Both the position numbers and the translations under genes were made by a program. A stretch of 64,000 nucleotides of DNA from Hyperoodon ampullatus (taxonomy: Eukaryota; Chordata; Mammalia; Artiodactyla; Ziphiidae): the NCBI GenBank assembly GCA_949752795.1, contig OX457062.1, positions 90,633,777 to 90,697,776 on the forward strand, given 5' to 3'. Below the pieces are notes generated by a model. The model worked only from the letters and a program-made list of their open reading frames with translations, was not told the DNA's origin and did not search any database. Of this stretch, positions 60,401-64,000 are shown in pieces. The first letter of the stretch is position 1; each line of letters starts with the position of its first letter.

Positions 60401-63400
60401 TGATGCGGGCTCTTACCTTCTCCAGGGCCTTCTCTTATCCCTCAGGCTCTGTCCTTTTACCCCACTGTCCAGTCTGCACGAAATCTTTAGTTCAGGCTGC
60501 TCTGCGTCAGGCTCTGATCTAGGCCCCAAGGGTGCAGCTGTGAAAGGGGCAGACACAGTCCCCGCCCTCAGAGCTCTGCTTTTCTTTTATTCTAACAAAA
60601 CCAAGCGAAACAAAGCGTAACACACCCCCTTCTCCTGGTACTTCACCTCTCTCCTTTGCTCTGTTAAACCTTTTTAGATCACCTTTTCATTCTTTTCATT
60701 GCCTTCCAACGTGTTCACTCTTTAACCCTTTATAATCTGGCTTCTGCGTCCAGGTCAACAACCGCTTCCCCCAAGGTTACGGCTGTTCTTCTACAGTGCA
60801 CTCTGGACACCCCTTAGCATCGGCCTTGCTGACTGCTGCTTTTGGAAGCTGCGCCTCCCTCTGAGCTTGCTTGGCGCTTCCTTTCCTTCCTTCTCCCTCT
60901 CTGTCCTCTCCCTGCCTGTTTCTTTGCTTTCTTCAGTCCCTTCCTCCAGACGTGGTCCCTTGTCCTCTTTCTGGTCTGTTTTCTCTTTCACCTGTACATG
61001 CTTTACCTTGGTAACCTCAATTGCTCCCACATTTTCAAGTATTAATTCATTCAGCCAATGTTTGGATGCCCACTATGAGCTAGGCGCTATTCTGAATGCT
61101 GGGGGTATAGCAGAGAATAAAGCAGGCAGGCACGCCTGGTCTCCTGGATGGAGCTTACAGTCTAGCGAGGGAATACAAAAAATGAATAATAAAATTTGTA
61201 AATTCTATACAAAGTATTGATACTATTCAGTATCACACTGTCAGAACTTTCCCTTTAAGAACTCAGAAACTGAATAGATTTGGGTAGATTTTTAATGAAT
61301 CCTTTGGTCTGTGAACTCTTAATGCATGTCATCCAAAACTCAGGAATCAATTAGATTTGGATAAGGTATTATACCTTGCTGTCGGCTCCATTTCACTCTC
61401 TGAACTCAGAGACTCAAATTTTTGAGCATCAAGGGATAGGTTAGATGGTGGTGCTTGCTGAGACAGAAATAAGTACATAAAATACATCAGGGAAGGGGGC
61501 CAGTACTGCTGGGGCTGGGATGGGGTGGTGGTTTCCCACTTAGAGTGGCCACGGAGGTCCCAGCTGAGAAAGGCAGCATTTCTGTAATAACCTGACAGAG
61601 GTGAGGCCATGCAGGTGTGTGGGGAAGAGCCTAGTAGGTCAAGCCCCTCTCACATTTCCAGTCTGTGCAGCCTCTTCTACTGCCCTCATATCTCTGATTG
61701 CAGCTGGGAAGGGTCTCTGATTTTAAAGACTCCTGTGATTAGCTTGGCCCTATCTGGACCAAGCTAACTGTAGAGAGGAGGCAAACTGTACCCCAACCTG
61801 TACCCTTATCCTAACCTGTACCCTAACACTAACCCATACCCTAACCCGTACCCTAACACTAACCCATACCCTAACCCATACTCTAACCCTAACCCTTACC
61901 CTAACCCATAAAAACAAAACAAAACAAAACAAAACCTGTCCAGTTTTACGTGCCTTTGTACATACTGTTTCTTCTGCCTAGAATGCTAGCTCTACTTCCT
62001 GGACTCCTGTCTTTCAAGGCTGCCCGACCTCCCTCCCCTTCCTGCTTAACTACGTCTTCCCTCTACCTGCCCATCAGTGAGTCACCTTTATTCCAGCTGC
62101 CCACAGCTACCCAACACCAGCCAACAAACATTCACTGACTCTGCACTGGGTGCCAGACATGGAGAATATAGAAGTCCTGATGGTTTAGTGGGGTGAGGGA
62201 AACACCAGGCACAGAGTATGCCCGGAGAACAGGGAAGGAGGTCCGCCCTCACCTGGCATTTAATGGTCTGCCTTTCATTTCATATTCTTTCTCTTGCTGT
62301 TAAAACCCCTTAACACTTGTTTATACCTCTTAAAGCACTAAACCATATTTTGCCATCTTTTGTACTCAGCTGAATATTTGTCTTATTCTGTAGAATATAA
62401 GACCTCTGAGGAGAGGTTCCATGTCTCTCCATGTCCCTTTAATTACAGTACCCCTATCATCTAGAAGCGCCTGTCACCTGGCGGGTGCTCAATCCATTTT
62501 AACTGATTTGAAACTGATTTCAATTCCTACTGTTACGCTATCCACATTTTGAGAGCCGAACTGTATTGAGTTTTGATCTTTCACGTGCCAGGCCAGTGAT
62601 TTACACAAAGTGGTTCTTTAACAGCTGTTGGATTGGACTGATCCCATCAGCTGCGTGTGTTCACGTTCCCCTCTTCACCAGCCTTCTTCTAACATGGAAA
62701 TTGCCTCTTCTGGTCTGTCTTGGTTACAGGGCTCTATGGACGAATGAGCTAGATGATGCTGAACATTTATTTATTTTAAAAAGATTTACTTATTTATTTG
62801 TTGGGTCTTAGTTGTGGCATGCGGGATCTTTCATTGTGGCATGTGGGCTTCTCACTGGTTGTGGCGTGTGGGTTTTCTCTCTCTAGTTGTGGCGCGCAGG
62901 CTCCAGGGCACGTGGGCTCTGTAGTCTGCGGCACACAGCCTCTCTAGTTGAGGCACACGAGCTCAGTAGTTGTGGCACGTGGGCTTAGTTGCCCCGCTGC
63001 ATGTGGGATCTTAGTTCCCTGACCAGGGATCAAACCTCTGTCCCCTGCATTGGAAGGCGGATTCTTTACCACTGGACTACCGGGGAAGTCCCGATGCTGA
63101 ACATTTAAACACTGGTTTTGGTTTCTGTTACTTTCCCTTTTGGCCAAACTCCCCATCACTTGTTTGTTCTTGTTTTCATTACCATAGCTATAAAATTGGG
63201 TATAAAACTACCCAGAAAAAATATACCTTTCTTCTTGACATTGCCCCATGCTTGCTTGTTCCCTTCCACAGAGCTAAGTGGGGATGGATGCTGGGAAAGA
63301 GGAACACGTAGGTGAGGGTGGAATGGGGGCCAGCGGCCTTTCTGCCCCTCACCGATTGCAGAGGAGTATTAATCTTCCTAGATTCTCAGGGCCCTGCACA

Positions 63401-63796
63401 CGGTGGGGAAGCAGTGGGATGCCTGCTTGCCTGGCCAGAGAGCCTTTGGCTTTCTGCTAGCGAGACAGCTGCCTCTCAATCTTATCCTACTCTTGGAGAG
63501 TCTCAGAAAGAAATGCAAGGCCTGACCCACACCCATTCTTCTCACCTGGACCCACCTAGGAGCTGCAGTCCCTATCCATCTACTTTTTCCATGACTGTTT
63601 AACTGTTTCTCCGAACAGAAAACTTGGGCCATGGCAACTTCACGTACATGTCAGCAGTGTGCTGGCTCTTTGGGCGTTACCTGCATGACACTCTGCGGTA
63701 TCCCGTGGGGCTGCTCTCCTCCTCGTGGGCCGGGACGCCCATTGAAGCCTGGTCATCTGGAAGGTCGCTGAAAGCCTGTGGGGTCCCGAGGCAAGG
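39414..63796 (+). CDS. SIAE: SIAE, sialate O-acetylesterase (5 of about 10 coding exons in window)
   Basis: Exons 39414-39480, 43082-43243, 51306-51481, 59906-60044 and 63619-63796 join in frame to 722 nt (residues 1-240 plus two bases). All introns are GT/AG; the phases are 1 at the first four boundaries and 2 at the fifth. The enzyme removes O-acetyl groups, mainly at C9, from sialic acids in lysosomal/secreted form; a cytosolic form without signal peptide is also known. Residues 1 to about 23 are a hydrophobic signal peptide. The SGNH-type nucleophile motif [13 protein letters not shown] places Ser127 at the same number as the human catalytic serine. Later catalytic residues (Asp/His) lie beyond the window. 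N-glycosylation sequons occur at N107 (NFT), N138 (NAT) and N188 (NFT). Human SIAE is 523 residues. No lesion is seen, so the gene looks functional. Confidence 0.96.
39481..43081. other. SIAE: SIAE intron 1
   Basis: Unique and repeat-derived intron. It holds an old L1-like block at about 40580-40760, an A-run at 40839-40850, and an L2 3' end at 41175-41315 (GTAAGCTCCCTGCTGGCAAG, GTGCCTGGCACACAGTAGGC). No alternative exon was recognised. Confidence 0.7.
41165..41315 (+). repeat. L2 LINE 3' end in SIAE intron 1
   Basis: Order of blocks as in L2: GAATGTAAGCTCCCTGCTGG, GTGCCTGGCACACAGTAGGC, GTATTTGTTGAATGAAT. A T-rich insertion of about 20 nt interrupts it. Confidence 0.75.
43082..43243 (+). CDS. 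SIAE: SIAE exon 2
   Basis: 162 nt, residues 23-76. Encodes [20 protein letters not shown], then the [15 protein letters not shown] strand region and IMKKVTSVK. The acceptor is TTTTTTAG and the donor GTAAGA. This is the N-terminal beta-sandwich-like part preceding the esterase core. Confidence 0.96.
43325..43376. repeat. (CATC/GATC)n tetranucleotide repeat in SIAE intron 2
   Basis: ATCCATCCATCATCCATCG followed by ATCCATCGATCCATCCATCC units; an imperfect tetranucleotide microsatellite 82 bases after exon 2. Confidence 0.85.
43640..43880 (+). repeat. MIR SINE, sense, in SIAE intron 2
   Basis: Near-complete MIR: TTAAGAACCTAGGCTCTGG, TATATAACCTTGGACATG, ATTGTGAGGGTTAAATGA, GTGCCTGGCACACAAAAAGT. 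Confidence 0.85.
43905..44560 (+). repeat. L2-like LINE text in SIAE intron 2
   Basis: TACTGAGTGCCTACTAAGTG, then GTGCCAGGTACTGATTATG and AAGCTTATGGACTTGAGG, followed by lower-similarity internal text. A common ancient LINE-derived block; the family is not certain. Confidence 0.5.
44628..44664. repeat. Poly(A) followed by (GA)n
   Basis: About 21 A residues run into AGAGAGAGAGAGAGAG. Low-complexity tract, possibly the tail of a lost retroposon. Confidence 0.85.
46562..47155. repeat. Ancient dispersed repeat in SIAE intron 2
   Basis: The unit AAGTTACCACAAACATAGG with GGTGCTTAAAACAACACAC, AATCAAGGTGTTGGCTGGGC, and later AGGCCCACCCAGGATAATC and TTAAAGTCAACTGATTAGGG is a widespread old mammalian repeat in sense of this order. 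I cannot give the family name with certainty. Confidence 0.6.
48106..48473 (-). mobile_element. CHR-1-type SINE, antisense, SIAE intron 2
   Basis: Long CHR copy with extra internal TAGTTGTGGC units. Exact target duplication GTCACTCAATTTT (48092-48104 and 48474-48486). The AT tail contains TATGTATGTATGTATG, a small tetranucleotide expansion born in the SINE tail. Confidence 0.95.
49974..50343 (-). mobile_element. CHR-1-type SINE, antisense, SIAE intron 2
   Basis: Full copy with an exact 15-bp target duplication AAGAATATTTATTTT (49959-49973 and 50344-50358). It has the same extended TAGTTGTGGC-repeat structure as the copy at 48106-48473, 1.5 kb away. Confidence 0.95.
51306..51481 (+). CDS. SIAE: SIAE exon 3 (catalytic nucleophile)
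   Basis: 176 nt, residues 77-135, [20 protein letters not shown] to MQMTVSQ. Contains the GQSNM nucleophile block (Ser127) and the sequon N107-F-T. Acceptor TTATTATTTCAG, donor GTAATT. The segment ORF running on into the intron past 51481 is not coding. Confidence 0.97.
51570..51800 (-). repeat. MIR SINE, antisense, SIAE intron 3
   Basis: Antisense MIR across its length: GTGCCAAGATCTGTTCTAAG, CACAGATGAGGAAACTGGCC, TAAGGTCACAGTGTAATTG, CCAGAGCCTGCTTTCTTAG. Confidence 0.85.
52112..54340 (-). mobile_element. Old L1 LINE, antisense, about 2.2 kb, SIAE intron 3
   Basis: Continuous antisense L1 from its 3' UTR (GTACAATTCAGTGGCATTAA, CAAGGTCCATCCATGTAGCA) through the ORF2 3' half (GAATAATATTC-type text replaced here by TTGAATTGTATTCCATTG, AATAGCAGTGGTGAAAACAG, CATCCTTGTCTTGTTTTGG). 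Every frame is interrupted. L1M-like age, judged from divergence. The adjacent 54480-54640 segment is a separate old L1-like block. Confidence 0.88.
54480..54700 (-). repeat. Old L1-like fragment, antisense
   Basis: TATATCCATCACCTAGATTG and TTTGCCATATTTGATTTATC blocks typical of antisense L1M 3' text, then a TA-rich run (about 54690-54728). Confidence 0.5.
54729..59905. other. SIAE: Remainder of SIAE intron 3
   Basis: Mostly unique text. Low-complexity spots are a CA run near 57487-57507 and C-rich runs near 58128-58160 and 58231-58247. ORFs of up to 140 codons near 58000-58930 have GC-biased, non-conserved appearance and lack splice support. No alternative SIAE exon was recognised. Confidence 0.5.
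59906..60044 (+). CDS. SIAE: SIAE exon 4
   Basis: 139 nt, residues 136-181, [20 protein letters not shown] followed by [20 protein letters not shown] and WSKPTL. Sequon N138-A-T. Acceptor TTGCTTCTTTTCCAG, donor GTAAGT. Confidence 0.96.
61038..61200 (+). repeat. Old LINE-derived block (L2-like)
   Basis: ATGTTTGGATGCCCACTATG, GCGCTATTCTGAATGCTGGG and GATGGAGCTTACAGTCTAGC follow a common ancient repeat pattern. Confidence 0.5.
61790..61918. repeat. Telomere-like (CCCTAA-derived) minisatellite
   Basis: Degenerate CCCTAA/CCCATA/CCCGTA units. One 30-bp higher-order unit occurs twice exactly (61818-61847 and 61848-61877). The G-rich TTAGGG-type strand is the minus strand. It passes into an (AAAAC)n tract. 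The 60-codon minus ORF with alternating arginine and valine is a shadow of the repeat. Confidence 0.9.
61908..61936. repeat. (AAAAC)n pentanucleotide repeat
   Basis: Five AAAAC units directly after the telomere-like tract. Confidence 0.9.
61955..62515 (+). repeat. L2 LINE, two 3' segments
   Basis: GTGCCTTTGTACATACTGTT and TTCTGCCTAGAATGCTAG are L2 3' region text; 62390-62510 contains GAATATAAGACCTCTGAGG, the L2 terminal region. The middle is too diverged to trace. Confidence 0.6.
62770..63092 (-). mobile_element. CHR-type SINE, antisense, SIAE intron 4
   Basis: Antisense copy from its T/A-rich tail to the reverse-complemented head (GGACTACCGGGGAAGTCCC). Exact target duplication GATGCTGAACATTTA (62755-62769 and 63093-63107). 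More diverged in the body than the other CHR copies. Confidence 0.93.
63619..63796 (+). CDS. SIAE: SIAE exon 5 (last exon in window)
   Basis: 178 nt, residues 182-240 (first codon split), [20 protein letters not shown] to [10 protein letters not shown] plus two bases. It carries [14 protein letters not shown], part of the esterase core, and a sequon N188-F-T. Acceptor TTTCTCCGAACAG, donor GTAAGA. The next exon lies beyond the window, so the C-terminal half of the enzyme cannot be assessed. Confidence 0.96.
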
Positions 63797-64000
63797 GTAA
63801 GAAAGCGTCCTCTGGTCTGGGAGAAAGCCAGCCAGGAAATTTTGTAGAGAGAAAGATCATGGTCTCCTTTGGGGAGTTAAGAATGTGTTGAATGTATAAA
63901 TATGTATTAAATGTTTGTAACTTATTCAAGTATTATTTTCACTGTCATCAGCACCACAATCATCTGAGAATATGTCAGGAAGGAATTATGACCCTTTTCC
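63797..64000. other. SIAE: Start of SIAE intron 5, runs off the window
   Basis: Intronic text without recognised features; the gene continues past the right edge. Confidence 0.8.

Larger units (their letters stand above)
60045..63618. other. SIAE: SIAE intron 4
   Basis: Contains L2-like segments (61038-61200, 61955-62110, 62270-62515), a telomere-like minisatellite and a CHR SINE. No alternative exon was recognised. Confidence 0.6.

Noticed and set aside
61750..61932. Arg-Val repeat peptide on the minus strand
   Set aside because: Translation of the telomere-like minisatellite; no gene context.

Overview
This is mammalian nuclear DNA, most likely from a cetacean. Long introns, L1, L2 and MIR remnants and CpG islands point to a placental mammal. 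At least eight CHR-type, tRNA-derived SINEs are present, with heads reading 'gggcttccctggtggcgcag' or the reverse complement. Their young, target-duplicated state and their sequence fit Cetacea, or more broadly the whale/hippo/ruminant group. No bacterial, phage, plasmid or CRISPR features are present.

Two protein-coding genes can be read exon by exon. SPA17 (sperm autoantigenic protein 17, the R2D2/IQ protein of the sperm flagellum) lies on the minus strand. Its four coding exons between 37991 and 29308 give a complete 144-residue frame. SIAE (sialate O-acetylesterase) lies on the plus strand and starts at 39414. Its first five coding exons, residues 1-240 of a protein of about 523 residues in human, fall inside the window; the rest lies beyond 64000. 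The genes are head to head and share one CpG island at about 38930-39620. This is the arrangement I know from human 11q24.2, inverted here.

Layout: 1-29130 is intergenic and rich in repeats. It holds an isolated CpG island at about 9640-10450, a decayed ERV-L-like fragment at about 11200-13200, nested retrotransposons at 14.8-17.0 kb and 18.7-19.7 kb, and many MIR/L2/L1 relics. I saw no coding exon there; NRGN, the expected next gene leftward, was looked for and not found. 29130-39125 is SPA17. 39414-64000 is SIAE, whose introns hold three CHR SINEs (all antisense), a 2.2-kb antisense L1 and a short telomere-like minisatellite.

No new multi-gene system is visible. The points most worth checking are two loci where one target sequence occurs three times because a SINE jumped into an existing target-site duplication, a probable retrocopy that ended on an LTR poly(A) signal, the telomere-like tract in SIAE intron 4, a short upstream ORF in the SIAE leader, and a possible lineage-specific N-glycosylation site in SIAE. 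Comparisons with human proteins are from memory, not from an alignment run.
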